Of a stretch of DNA of 61,847 nucleotides, positions 46,491 to 54,714 are shown one piece after another. The stretch is taken from contig NZ_JASDCF010000019.1 of the NCBI RefSeq assembly GCF_030408035.1, positions 1 to 61,847 of the forward strand. The letters run 5' to 3'. Origin of the DNA: Psychrobacter sp. APC 3426 (GTDB lineage: Bacteria > Pseudomonadota > Gammaproteobacteria > Pseudomonadales > Moraxellaceae). Under the pieces are notes generated by a model. It had not been told where the DNA came from, searched no databases, and saw only the letters and a list, made by a program, of their open reading frames with translations. Within the stretch, counting starts at the first letter, position 1, and each line of letters begins with the position of its first letter. A program made the translations under genes and the position numbers.

Positions 46491-47666
46491 TTAAAAGCCT
46501 ACTACCTCACCCGACAGCAACGTCAAACTGTTCATGGGCATGATGCCACGCAGCGCATTGCAAAAGAAAAGCTGCGTTATCCGAGGCAAGTCCTCATCTG
46601 ATAACGACCGGATGATAACGGGGTTTTTGCTGGTCGATAACTCATCAATAAGCACTTGCCGCATGACCCCAGCGACGCCCGATTGTGCCATCGACGGTGT
46701 GTACCATTGACCAGTGCCGAGATAGTCTGCGTTGTATTTATTTCCGTTTGCATTGTTGCTATTGATGGCAGACGTATTGTTTGACCCTGGTGAGTGCGGC
46801 AACTCTGACAACTGATAGAATACATTACTCATCGTGCCCTCAACCCAGTGACCACTCATATCTCGCAGCAAACCTTCGCTAATCGTTGACTCTGCGCTGG
46901 TTTGTGAGTGGGTATTTTCTAAAGAGTCAGCTTGTACGGAGTTGGGGCTTGAAGCCTGAGCTTTGATACGCTGTAGCTCACCACTAGCGAGGACATTATC
47001 AAGGCGATTGAGGCTCTTAAGTCCTGCCAGCGGCAGCGGTAGACAGGCCAATTGTGAGGTCAAACAAATAGCAGCGCTGCTAGGCTGTAGCGGAATGAAG
47101 CACCCATCTGCTAGACGCAGTGTCTCGGCTGTCGCAACCGTCATCGCAGAGGCTTTGAGCCATATCTCGCAAGCGCTTCCTGCTGCGTTTGGGCTATAGC
47201 CATAACCACGAATACCTTGTGCCGCACGAGTGACCACGAGCTTGAGCATGCCTTGCTGTAATTGCTTGGCATGCTCCTGTAATATGGCTAGTAGTTCCTG
47301 ACTGTCTAATGCCAGCTGCAAGGCGTCGGCATGAGAATCAAGACGCTGTAGATGATACTTCGACCACAGTATTTGCCCATCAATGACACCCATGGTGGTA
47401 AAAAAACCATCAGCGTATGCCAGCCCGCGATTGTCTAATGACAATGCAGCGGGTGTGGCAGCTGCCGCATCATCTGACGAGCCTAAACGTATCCAATTAT
47501 CCTCCGATACCGCATTGGATAAGGAACTGTCTACCGAGCCAGAGGTCAAATCAGCACTTAAATCAGCACTTAAATCAGCACTTAAATCAGCACTTAAATC
47601 AGCACTTAAATCAGCACTTAAATCAGCACTTAAATCAGAGACAGAACCGCGCATCGACGTTTGCAT
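46491..47666 (-). CDS. pabC: Aminodeoxychorismate lyase with N-terminal tetrapeptide repeat
   Basis: A 391-residue protein; PabC is normally about 270. The enzyme core starts near residue 58 with WIRLGSSDDAAAATPAALSL, then NRGLAYADGFFTTMGVIDG, and has the PLP Lys region LKSLNRLDNVLAS and SGHWVEGTMSNVFY. Known reaction: ADC to p-aminobenzoate and pyruvate, for folate. Residues ~10-40 are seven copies of Ser-Ala-Asp-Leu encoded by an exact 12-bp repeat (47548-47631). A second Ser/Asn-rich insertion occurs near residues 235-320. It starts 3 bp past the stop of the upstream lipoprotein gene, so the two probably share a transcript. No later start would keep the core. Confidence 0.9.
   Translation of the reverse strand: MQTSMRGSVSDLSADLSADLSADLSADLSADLSADLSADLTSGSVDSSLSNAVSEDNWIRLGSSDDAAAATPAALSLDNRGLAYADGFFTTMGVIDGQILWSKYHLQRLDSHADALQLALDSQELLAILQEHAKQLQQGMLKLVVTRAAQGIRGYGYSPNAAGSACEIWLKASAMTVATAETLRLADGCFIPLQPSSAAICLTSQLACLPLPLAGLKSLNRLDNVLASGELQRIKAQASSPNSVQADSLENTHSQTSAESTISEGLLRDMSGHWVEGTMSNVFYQLSELPHSPGSNNTSAINSNNANGNKYNADYLGTGQWYTPSMAQSGVAGVMRQVLIDELSTSKNPVIIRSLSDEDLPRITQLFFCNALRGIMPMNSLTLLSGEVVGF
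47548..47638 (-). repeat. In-frame 12-bp tandem repeat inside pabC
   Basis: Seven perfect units of AAATCAGCACTT (plus strand; Ser-Ala-Asp-Leu in pabC) from 47548 to 47631 and a 7-bp partial eighth. Unit length is a multiple of three, so copy-number change would alter length but not frame. Confidence 0.95.
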
Positions 47667-47669
47667 CGC

Positions 47670-48356
47670 TTAGCTATTATTTGCTTGAGCGGCTGACTTA
47701 TTAATGACCAGCATACAGCTATAAAATTCACATTTCGCCAGCTCTATTTTTTGCCCACCGACGACTTTATTTTTGACGATTTGACCGGTCAGCATATCAG
47801 CAATCACCTTGCCACCATCATCACCCATCAATTGACGCGACAGCTTGTAAGCTTTCTTTGCATGATTTGTGCTCAGCTCTTTTTCTTTATCAGAGTCGGT
47901 AGGATTGGCATAATACCAACCAAGCTCGAGGTATTTTTCAGAGTCGATGACATCCAAATAAGGCGCATCGGTTTTCATAAAGCGATATTTGGCCGCTGGA
48001 TTACTGGCGTAGTCCAAACTGTTGTCATCAGTGCTTAGCACTTTACCAAAAGTTGATTTGATACCGTCTAGTTCATCAACCGTGAGCGACTCTACTTTTT
48101 CACTGCCCCACGATGCCACATCGTACTTTACAGGCGTGCCTTGTTGAGCAGTTGCGCCATCGAGATCCGCATCAGACGTCGTATTGTCTTGCACTGGCAC
48201 TTCAGCGACTGTTTGCTCGCTACTGTCTGCGCTGGCGTCTTGATTTTGCGCATCGTCTTTACTGCTATTACAGCCACTCAACGACACACCAACCGCCATT
48301 ATCGTACCGATCAAAAGGCTCTGTAGGTTATTATTCAACATGGGCAATTTACTCAC
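47670..48356 (-). CDS. Hypothetical lipoprotein upstream of pabC
   Basis: A 228-residue protein with a leader ending in the lipobox SLSGC (Cys near residue 29), then a ~45-residue acidic, Asp/Ser/Gln-rich linker and a soluble domain with segments such as KVLSTDDNSLDYASNPAAKY, YLELGWYYANP and ANHAKKAYKLSRQLMGDDGG-like helices (as written in the frame: STNHAKKAYKLSRQLMGDDG). Two Cys near the C-terminus (KCEFYSC) could pair. I do not recognise the family. It is three bases upstream of pabC in the same direction. Confidence 0.75.
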   Translation of the reverse strand: MSKLPMLNNNLQSLLIGTIMAVGVSLSGCNSSKDDAQNQDASADSSEQTVAEVPVQDNTTSDADLDGATAQQGTPVKYDVASWGSEKVESLTVDELDGIKSTFGKVLSTDDNSLDYASNPAAKYRFMKTDAPYLDVIDSEKYLELGWYYANPTDSDKEKELSTNHAKKAYKLSRQLMGDDGGKVIADMLTGQIVKNKVVGGQKIELAKCEFYSCMLVINKSAAQANNS

Positions 48357-48949
48357 ACTTTTAGATTGATCTCAAAATAGTATTAACGAGCTGGCAGCTA
48401 TGCCGCTGATAACGAAGAATTTTTTAGTAAGGGACACACTCAATCAAGAATGCATTTCATAAATTTTATAACCTAGGCGTTACTAGAGCACGCCCTAACA
48501 TACAGTGTTTATTCGATATAAAAAGGCAAATACCACAAGGCTTTTATAATGGACTGACTATATTGGTATAGTACTTTAATGCTCCCTAGTTTACCCAACT
48601 GCTTAACCCTTGACTACCCTTTACGTTACAGATAACACTCCCAGAGAGTACAGATTTGTTAAAGACTTTACGTGGCAAAAACCTTAGTGAATGAAAGACT
48701 TGATGACAGGTTCAACCATAGACTCAATGAGCCTCATACTTCCTGACAGACGCTCTAAACATCTCTTTAAGTACGGCTCTAAATATTACTCTGAATATCA
48801 CTCAGAAACCGTTCAAAAGCTGACCAAGCAACGAGTTTGTCAATACCAGCATTATCCCTTATGATAAGTGGGCTTTACCTCTCATTCATTGACTATTTAT
48901 CATCAACTTTGATTACCACTCTTCACCTCCTTTTGCCAACGGGCTCATT
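48357..48949. other. Intergenic region between the lipoprotein gene and aroE
   Basis: About 590 bp between divergent genes. AT-rich; no tRNA, repeat family member or convincing ORF seen. Confidence 0.5.
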
Positions 48950-49810
48950 ATGACTCAACACTTTATCGTTATCGGCAACCCCATTGCTCACAGTAAATCC
49001 CCTGAGATTCATGCGCAATTCGCTGTGCAGGCAGAGATAGACATCCGCTATCAGCGGCAGTATTGTCCTGATGATGCGGCCAGTTTTACCGCGGTGATTG
49101 AGGCGTTTTTTCATGGTGGCGGTGTGGGTGCCAACGTGACGATCCCCTTTAAACAAATCGCTTATGATTGCTGCGCGGCACGTGGCGGCTTGTCTGAGCA
49201 TGCTAAAGTCGCCGGCGCGGTCAATACGTTGTTATTAAATAAAACACTGCTAGACAGTGGAGCGCCAATAGCTGAAGCTATATATGGTGACAATACTGAT
49301 GGTCAGGGATTGGTCAACCATATCATGAGCTTAGGTTGGCCGCTGCAGGGAGCGCGTGTGGCACTGATTGGTGCAGGCGGTGCAGCTCGCGGCACGATAT
49401 TGCCATTGATTCAATCCGGTATCGGGGCGCTGACCATTGCCAATCGCACAGTGAGCAAAGCAACCAGTTTAGTAGATGAGCTTAGCGCAGCCAGTGAGAA
49501 TATTAACGAGCATGCAATTGAAACCTGTGCAATGAGCGAGTTAACTGGAGCGTTTGATATTATTATTAACGCCACCTCTATTGGACTATCAGGCGACCGC
49601 TTGCCATTGAGTGATGGCTTAAGCTGTCAGTATGCTTATGACATGATGTATGGACGCACGCTACCGTTTCTAGAACATTTCACGGCGCACGATGCGCAAA
49701 TATCAGATGGTTATGGCATGCTTATCGGGCAAGCAGCACTTAGCTTTGAGCGTTGGACAGGTCACAGTATTGATGTGCTTGCTGCCACTGAGGCATTGAC
49801 TGGCAACTAA
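48950..49810 (+). CDS. aroE: Shikimate dehydrogenase
   Basis: A 286-residue NADP enzyme. FIVIGNPIAHSKSPEIH binds shikimate; the catalytic Lys is in GANVTIPFKQIAYD and the Asp in YGDNTDGQGLV; the NADP fold is ALIGAGGAARG with IANRT following. Known reaction: 3-dehydroshikimate to shikimate in aromatic synthesis. CTTTTGCCAACGGG precedes the ATG, without a strong Shine-Dalgarno; CACCTCC (AGGAGG-poor) gives little help, but the domain begins right at this ATG. Confidence 0.95.
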   Translation: MTQHFIVIGNPIAHSKSPEIHAQFAVQAEIDIRYQRQYCPDDAASFTAVIEAFFHGGGVGANVTIPFKQIAYDCCAARGGLSEHAKVAGAVNTLLLNKTLLDSGAPIAEAIYGDNTDGQGLVNHIMSLGWPLQGARVALIGAGGAARGTILPLIQSGIGALTIANRTVSKATSLVDELSAASENINEHAIETCAMSELTGAFDIIINATSIGLSGDRLPLSDGLSCQYAYDMMYGRTLPFLEHFTAHDAQISDGYGMLIGQAALSFERWTGHSIDVLAATEALTGN

Positions 49811-49867
49811 CTTATTAAAAGTCGGATTAGCGCGTTTAAAATTTGATGCTTAGATTGAGGACGCACC

Positions 49868-50989
49868 CTAACTAAAACGCTCCAGTAGCCAATTTTCTAA
49901 ACGGCGTACTGGTATGCGTAGTCGCTGCGAGTGTATGGCCAATCCGCCACTTAGCCCGACCGCGCAGCCGAGTGCTGTATCGAGCATACGTGCCCGTATG
50001 ATTGCATCGGCAACCGGTGGTATGACGGTCATGCTGCCATACTCGGCGATAAAGATGGTCAACGGCGTGATGAATATCACCGCCATGCCATAGTGCCTAT
50101 CGACCAAAGATTCAATGAGTAGCATCATCAATAGTATGGAAACAGCCACACCCCATATCGACAGCCCCCATGACAGCATCCAGCCAGCGACCGCCATCCC
50201 AACGATGGTTCCTAGCAGTCGGTGTAATTGCTTAATCCACATCGTCCGTAGCTGCATACCTTGGATAATAATAAAACAGCTCATCGCTGCCCAGTAGGGA
50301 TAAGGCATTTCAAAGAATACAGCAATGGCCAATGCCAAACTGACAAAGCCCGCCACAATCAAGCTATCACCAATGGTATCTGCCTCATAATGATAGACAG
50401 GCGCAGGCGCATTAGGACGTGTCAATAATAAAAACAGCGTATAGAACAGCGCCAACAGCATAGAAAAGCCACTGCCCAACATTACAAGCCCAGCCGCAGA
50501 TAGTACTTGTGTCATCGGCACTGGGATAAATAACGCTATCGCCCCTGCCATCATCACAAATAGCCCTGCTGGGGGTGGCTGCCGATAATAACGACCCAAA
50601 ATGACCACGCCAAAAGCTATCAGGGCAAACACCGGTAGTCTGAGCCATGGCATTTGCTGAGCAATCAATCCCAAAGCAAAGCTAAGCACCATCGCAAAGC
50701 CCCAAGCCATGACAGTGACCAGTCGATATGGCAACGCACCGGATAATGGTAAATTTAAAATAATCATCGCACCAAGCGATGCTTTGATACCAGAGGACAA
50801 TGCGTCAAAGTACGCTCCGACGAACACTGGAAAGCTAATCGCAATTGCCGCGATGATAGGCATATGCCATGGTCTTTTACTGCGATTGACCGTCAGCAAA
50901 TGATCAAGCTCACCATCGATTAGAGACTTAAGACGAGTCAATAATGCTGTCAGCCAAGATACTCGCTTTGTCTGCTGTGATGTGCTCAT
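49868..50989 (-). CDS. FUSC-family (aromatic acid exporter-like) membrane protein
   Basis: A 373-residue protein with two blocks of about five membrane segments. The second block has YPYWAAMSCFIIIQGMQLRT and LHRLLGTIVGMAVAGWML, the typical FUSC motif (R-x-x-GT-x-x-G). Known relatives export aromatic carboxylates such as fusaric acid, but the substrate here is unknown. No periplasmic adaptor (HlyD-like) gene is adjacent. The ATG at 50989 is chosen over one nine codons upstream because AAGGTAAGTG precedes it. Confidence 0.82.
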   Translation of the reverse strand: MSTSQQTKRVSWLTALLTRLKSLIDGELDHLLTVNRSKRPWHMPIIAAIAISFPVFVGAYFDALSSGIKASLGAMIILNLPLSGALPYRLVTVMAWGFAMVLSFALGLIAQQMPWLRLPVFALIAFGVVILGRYYRQPPPAGLFVMMAGAIALFIPVPMTQVLSAAGLVMLGSGFSMLLALFYTLFLLLTRPNAPAPVYHYEADTIGDSLIVAGFVSLALAIAVFFEMPYPYWAAMSCFIIIQGMQLRTMWIKQLHRLLGTIVGMAVAGWMLSWGLSIWGVAVSILLMMLLIESLVDRHYGMAVIFITPLTIFIAEYGSMTVIPPVADAIIRARMLDTALGCAVGLSGGLAIHSQRLRIPVRRLENWLLERFS

Positions 50990-51412
50990 GTCACTTACCT
51001 TATCCAATAAATTCACGTTACTCTGGTCTTTTGCTCATATTGTATTTACCATACCTATTTTACTTGCTAAAAACAGTACTACTGATGCTGTGTTTATTAA
51101 GACTCAGTATCATACCTGCCACCCTTTACAAAACTAAAAGTAATTAATTAACATATAAATTATGAATATTAGTTATTAGTTATATATTTGTGCGCATATA
51201 AGATTTATACTCATACAAACGCCATAACAGCCAAATTTTATCAAGGATGACGTGACGACCCTCATAACGAATGAGCTGTTCTTCATGAGTCCACCTGACG
51301 ACCGACAATAGTGTCTACCTCGATTTAAAAAAAGTAAAGATCGCTTACATAAACACTGGCTCAAATACTGCGCCATAAGCCTATGATAGCGAACCAACCA
51401 AAGAGAGCGATT
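50990..51412. other. Intergenic region upstream of the acyl-CoA dehydrogenase gene
   Basis: About 420 bp, very AT-rich around 51130-51200. No gene or structured element recognised. AAGAGAGCG at 51401-51409 is the ribosome binding site of the next gene. Confidence 0.5.
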
Positions 51413-53233
51413 ATGTTAACTTACAAAGCACCCTTACGTGATATCAAATTTTTGATAAACGATGTTTTTGACTATCAAACGCATTATAAAAGCCTAGACA
51501 ATGGCGAAAACGCTGATCCAGAAACGGTCGACATGATCCTACAAGGCATGGCTGACTTTTCTGAAAACGTTCTAGCCCCTCTTTATCAGCCAGCTGACGA
51601 AGAAGGCTGTCACTTTAAAGATGGCGAAGTCACAACGCCTAAAGGCTTCAAAGACGCTTATGACCAGTTTGTAGAAGGCGGCTGGCAAGGTATCTCATAC
51701 CCTGAAGAGTACGGCGGTATGAACTTACCAATGTCAATCAACCTCATCAAGTCTGAGATGATTGGTACGGCTAACTGGCCTTGGGCGATGTATCCTGGTC
51801 TATCAACAGGTTGTATCAATACCTTGCTACAGTACGGTTCTGATGAGCAAAAAGCCACTTATCTACCTAAATTGGTTGAAGGTACGTGGTCAGGCACCAT
51901 GTGTCTCACTGAGCCACAGTGTGGTACCGATTTGGGTCAAGTAAAATCAAAAGCCATCCCGCAAGAAGACGGTACGTATAAAATTAGCGGCACCAAAATC
52001 TTCATCTCAAGCGGTGAGCATGATTTAACTGACAACATCATCCATATTACCCTAGCGCGCCTACCAGACGCACCTGAAGGTACTCGTGGTATTTCGCTGT
52101 TTATCGTACCGAAGTTCCTACCAAATAGCGATGGCGAAGCTGGCGAGCGTAACCCAGTGGTTTGTGGTTCAATCGAACACAAAATGGGCATCAGCTCATC
52201 ATCGACTTGTGTCCTAAACTATGATGGCGCCGTTGGTTACTTAATCGGTGAGCCAAACAAAGGCCTAAAAGCGATGTTCACCTTTATGAACACTGCTCGT
52301 ATCGGTACTGGTATCCAAGGTCTAGCACACACTGAATTGTCTTTCCAAAACGCGCTACCCTATGCCAAAGACCGTCGCTCTATGCGTACGCTATCAGGTA
52401 CTAAAGACCCTGAAAAAGTAGCAGATGCGATTATTCACCATGCTGACGTACGTCGTATGCTATTGACCCAAAAAGCCTTTGCTGAAGGTGGTCGCTCGAT
52501 GATTTATCACTCAGCACGTTATGCCGACAAAATGGCTCAAGGCGTTGCTAACGATAATGAAGCAGAGTTTGAAAAGTGGGATGACAAATTAGGCTTCTAT
52601 ACGCCTATCCTAAAAGGCTTCTTAACTGAGCTAGGTATCGAAGCTGCTAAGCATGGTCAGCAAATCTACGGCGGCCACGGCTACATCAAAGAGTGGGGCA
52701 TGGAGCTAATCGCTCGTGATGCACGTATCGCTACTTTGTATGAAGGTACCACTGGCGTACAGGCACTTGATTTGCTAGGTCGTAAGGTTATCTTGCAGTC
52801 TAAAGGTAAAATCATCCGTGATTACACCTCAAGCATCATGAAATGGTGTGGTGAGTACGCGCTTGATAAAGAAATGCGTAAATTCGTTTGGGCATTAACC
52901 AAGCTATGTGCTGAGTGGAACACGCTAACCGTACGCTTGATGTTGATGGCACGTAAAGACCGTGAAATCATCTCAGCGGCTTCAGACGACTTCCTAATGT
53001 ACTCAGGCTATGTGATGATGGGTTACCATTGGGCGCGTATGGCTGCAGTTGCACATGACAAGCTCGAAAATGGCGGTACAGAAGCACCAGAATTCTACAA
53101 AGCTAAAATTCAAACAGCAGAATTCTATTTCGACAAGCTGTTGCCACGTACCTCAGGTCACGCTGAAGCCATGGTTGCCCCAAGCGAAAGCATGACAGCA
53201 ATGGACATCGATAGCTTCTCTTTCCTAGACTAG
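51413..53233 (+). CDS. Acyl-CoA dehydrogenase (FadE / DmdC-like, long form)
   Basis: A 606-residue FAD enzyme. MLTYKAPLRDIKFLINDVFD at the start, GWQGISYPEEYGGMNLPM, MCLTEPQCGTDLGQVKSKA (FAD/substrate loop), GTKIFISSGEHDLTDNIIH and IYGGHGYIKEWGMELIARDA with LYEGTTGVQALDLLGRKV mark the long acyl-CoA dehydrogenases with an extra C-terminal helical domain, the group that includes DmdC. Known chemistry: alpha,beta-dehydrogenation of acyl-CoA. The true substrate is not readable. The start at 51413 follows a good ribosome binding site. Codon use is strongly biased, suggesting high expression. A terminator follows at 53288. Confidence 0.92.
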   Translation: MLTYKAPLRDIKFLINDVFDYQTHYKSLDNGENADPETVDMILQGMADFSENVLAPLYQPADEEGCHFKDGEVTTPKGFKDAYDQFVEGGWQGISYPEEYGGMNLPMSINLIKSEMIGTANWPWAMYPGLSTGCINTLLQYGSDEQKATYLPKLVEGTWSGTMCLTEPQCGTDLGQVKSKAIPQEDGTYKISGTKIFISSGEHDLTDNIIHITLARLPDAPEGTRGISLFIVPKFLPNSDGEAGERNPVVCGSIEHKMGISSSSTCVLNYDGAVGYLIGEPNKGLKAMFTFMNTARIGTGIQGLAHTELSFQNALPYAKDRRSMRTLSGTKDPEKVADAIIHHADVRRMLLTQKAFAEGGRSMIYHSARYADKMAQGVANDNEAEFEKWDDKLGFYTPILKGFLTELGIEAAKHGQQIYGGHGYIKEWGMELIARDARIATLYEGTTGVQALDLLGRKVILQSKGKIIRDYTSSIMKWCGEYALDKEMRKFVWALTKLCAEWNTLTVRLMLMARKDREIISAASDDFLMYSGYVMMGYHWARMAAVAHDKLENGGTEAPEFYKAKIQTAEFYFDKLLPRTSGHAEAMVAPSESMTAMDIDSFSFLD

Positions 53234-53287
53234 GATTGCAGACGCAATGACTAAGTAATCAGTACATGAATTGATGATTGATAAGAA

Positions 53288-53318
53288 AAGCGCCTATTAT
53301 TTAGGCGCTTTTTTTTGG
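53288..53318 (+). terminator. Terminator after the acyl-CoA dehydrogenase gene
   Basis: AAGCGCC-TATTATTT-AGGCGCTT followed by TTTTTT. Confidence 0.88.
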
Positions 53319-53365
53319 GTGAATAGATGAGTAGATGAAAGCAGTAGCCTAATTATTAAAAGCGT

Positions 53366-53503
53366 TATAGTCAGTGAAAAGTAATATCGATACATCACGC
53401 GCTGCTGCTATCAATTTTTCTTGCTTACTGTGCCTGCGCAGACAGAGGCTACAAAAAATTGATATCAGCAATACCGTAGCGTTTTTAGGGTATTTTGACT
53501 ATA
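53366..53503 (+). repeat. 138-bp palindromic repeat, copy C
   Basis: Full-length copy with ends TATAGTCA and TGACTATA, same orientation as copy A. Imperfect 30-bp direct repeats flank it: 53331-53360 and 53509-53538, 26 of 30 identical, both ending TAATTATTAAA or CAATTATTAAA. It lies between a terminator and convergent genes. Confidence 0.85.
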
Positions 53504-53571
53504 TATAGGTAGATAACAGTAGTAGCCCAATTATTAAAGATACTGCCTGCTCAATTTAGGTATATAAAACC

Positions 53572-53946
53572 TTAACTGCTCAGCATTTTCTTATGATATA
53601 CCGCACTGATTTCTTCCACTTCCACACATATCTGTACGGCTGCCCGCCCTGGTTGCTCCTCGCCTATCTGCTGTTCTATGGTCGACAGCAAGAGCTCAGA
53701 CAATTGATTACGAACAACAATATCGCGACCAGCCATTATCTTTAAGTGCGCATGAATAAAGCCATTGGTTTGCTCGTCGTCCTCCACCCCTACCAAAAAC
53801 GTCTCAATCGGTACGATACGCGCTTTGATATCTCTCGGCTTACCAAAGTGTCCACTATCCCATAACGCTTTATTCAATGATGTGAGCAGCGACTCCTCAT
53901 GAGCGATACTAACGTTTGGCGTCACTTGAAGGGTTAGATGCGGCAT
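53572..53946 (-). CDS. 5-carboxymethyl-2-hydroxymuconate isomerase-like protein
   Basis: A 124-residue member of the tautomerase superfamily. It begins MPHLTLQVTPNV, giving the N-terminal Pro that acts as catalytic base after Met removal, and has FIHAHLKIMAGRDIVVRNQL and VQICVEVEEISAVYHKKM as in CHMI. In homoprotocatechuate breakdown the enzyme isomerises carboxymethyl-hydroxymuconate, but no other genes of that pathway are near, so the real substrate is open. It probably follows ybaK on one transcript (21 bp gap). Confidence 0.82.
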   Translation of the reverse strand: MPHLTLQVTPNVSIAHEESLLTSLNKALWDSGHFGKPRDIKARIVPIETFLVGVEDDEQTNGFIHAHLKIMAGRDIVVRNQLSELLLSTIEQQIGEEQPGRAAVQICVEVEEISAVYHKKMLSS

Positions 53947-53967
53947 AGTTATAATCCTTAAAAAATT

Positions 53968-54471
53968 TTAATCATCAGTAATAGCGGCAAAATGGGCGTT
54001 GAGAATATTTGCCAATTGTGTGGGTGGTAATTCAATCTCTAAGCCGCGGCGACCGCCACTGACATAAATCGTTGACTGTGCTTCCGCTGAGCTATCTACG
54101 ATAGTTGGCAAGCGCTTTTTTTGTCCCAATGGACTGACACCGCCCAATACATAACCCGTACTGCGCTCAACCAATTTGGTATCTGCCATTTGCACTTTTT
54201 TGCAGGGTAGCACTTTATTAGAGGACACTTTATTAGAGGATAGCGCCTTGGCCATTTTTTTAAAATTTAAGGTTTTATCGACGGGCAAGATAGCAACGGC
54301 AAGCGCGCCAGCATCGGTCGATACCACTAGTGTTTTAAAAACTTGGCCAACCTCCACGCCTAGCTTTTCAGCTGCTTCTAGACCAAACGACGCAGCAGCA
54401 GGGTCGTGCGTGTATTCATGTAATTGGTAATCAATACCGTGTTTTTTGGCGAGGTCGACAGCTGGCGTCAT
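53968..54471 (-). CDS. ybaK: Cys-tRNA(Pro)/Cys-tRNA(Cys) deacylase YbaK-type
   Basis: A 167-residue protein. MTPAVDLAKKHGIDYQLHEY, FGLEAAEKLGVEVGQVFKTLVV, GYVLGGVSPLGQKKRLPTIVD and RRGLEIELPPTQLANIL follow the YbaK pattern, including the Lys of VFKTL needed for catalysis. Known role: removes Cys mischarged on tRNA-Pro. A small in-frame duplication in the DNA (CACTTTATTAGAGGA twice, 54211-54242) gives the repeated Ser-Asn-Lys-Val near residue 82, not found in relatives I recall. Confidence 0.92.
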   Translation of the reverse strand: MTPAVDLAKKHGIDYQLHEYTHDPAAASFGLEAAEKLGVEVGQVFKTLVVSTDAGALAVAILPVDKTLNFKKMAKALSSNKVSSNKVLPCKKVQMADTKLVERSTGYVLGGVSPLGQKKRLPTIVDSSAEAQSTIYVSGGRRGLEIELPPTQLANILNAHFAAITDD

Positions 54472-54714
54472 ATTATTTAACTCAATTAAGTGAATTCACG
54501 AATGGGTAGGGAGTGTCTTCATCCTACCTTTGCTAAACCATTATTACCCTAAACATCTGAACTTTCAAATAATTGAGCGCCAAAAATATCGTTTAGCTCA
54601 CCAGATAGTAACCGAGCGTATTAATATTAGCAGTATATACAGACACTATATATCGCTTTGATGGCTTTTATGGCATCATAAGCGCAACATATTTGACTAT
54701 TTTTGATACTGATT

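Noticed and set aside
47548..47638. CRISPR-like or regulatory repeat array
   Set aside because: Units are 12 bp, contiguous, without spacers, and in frame within pabC.
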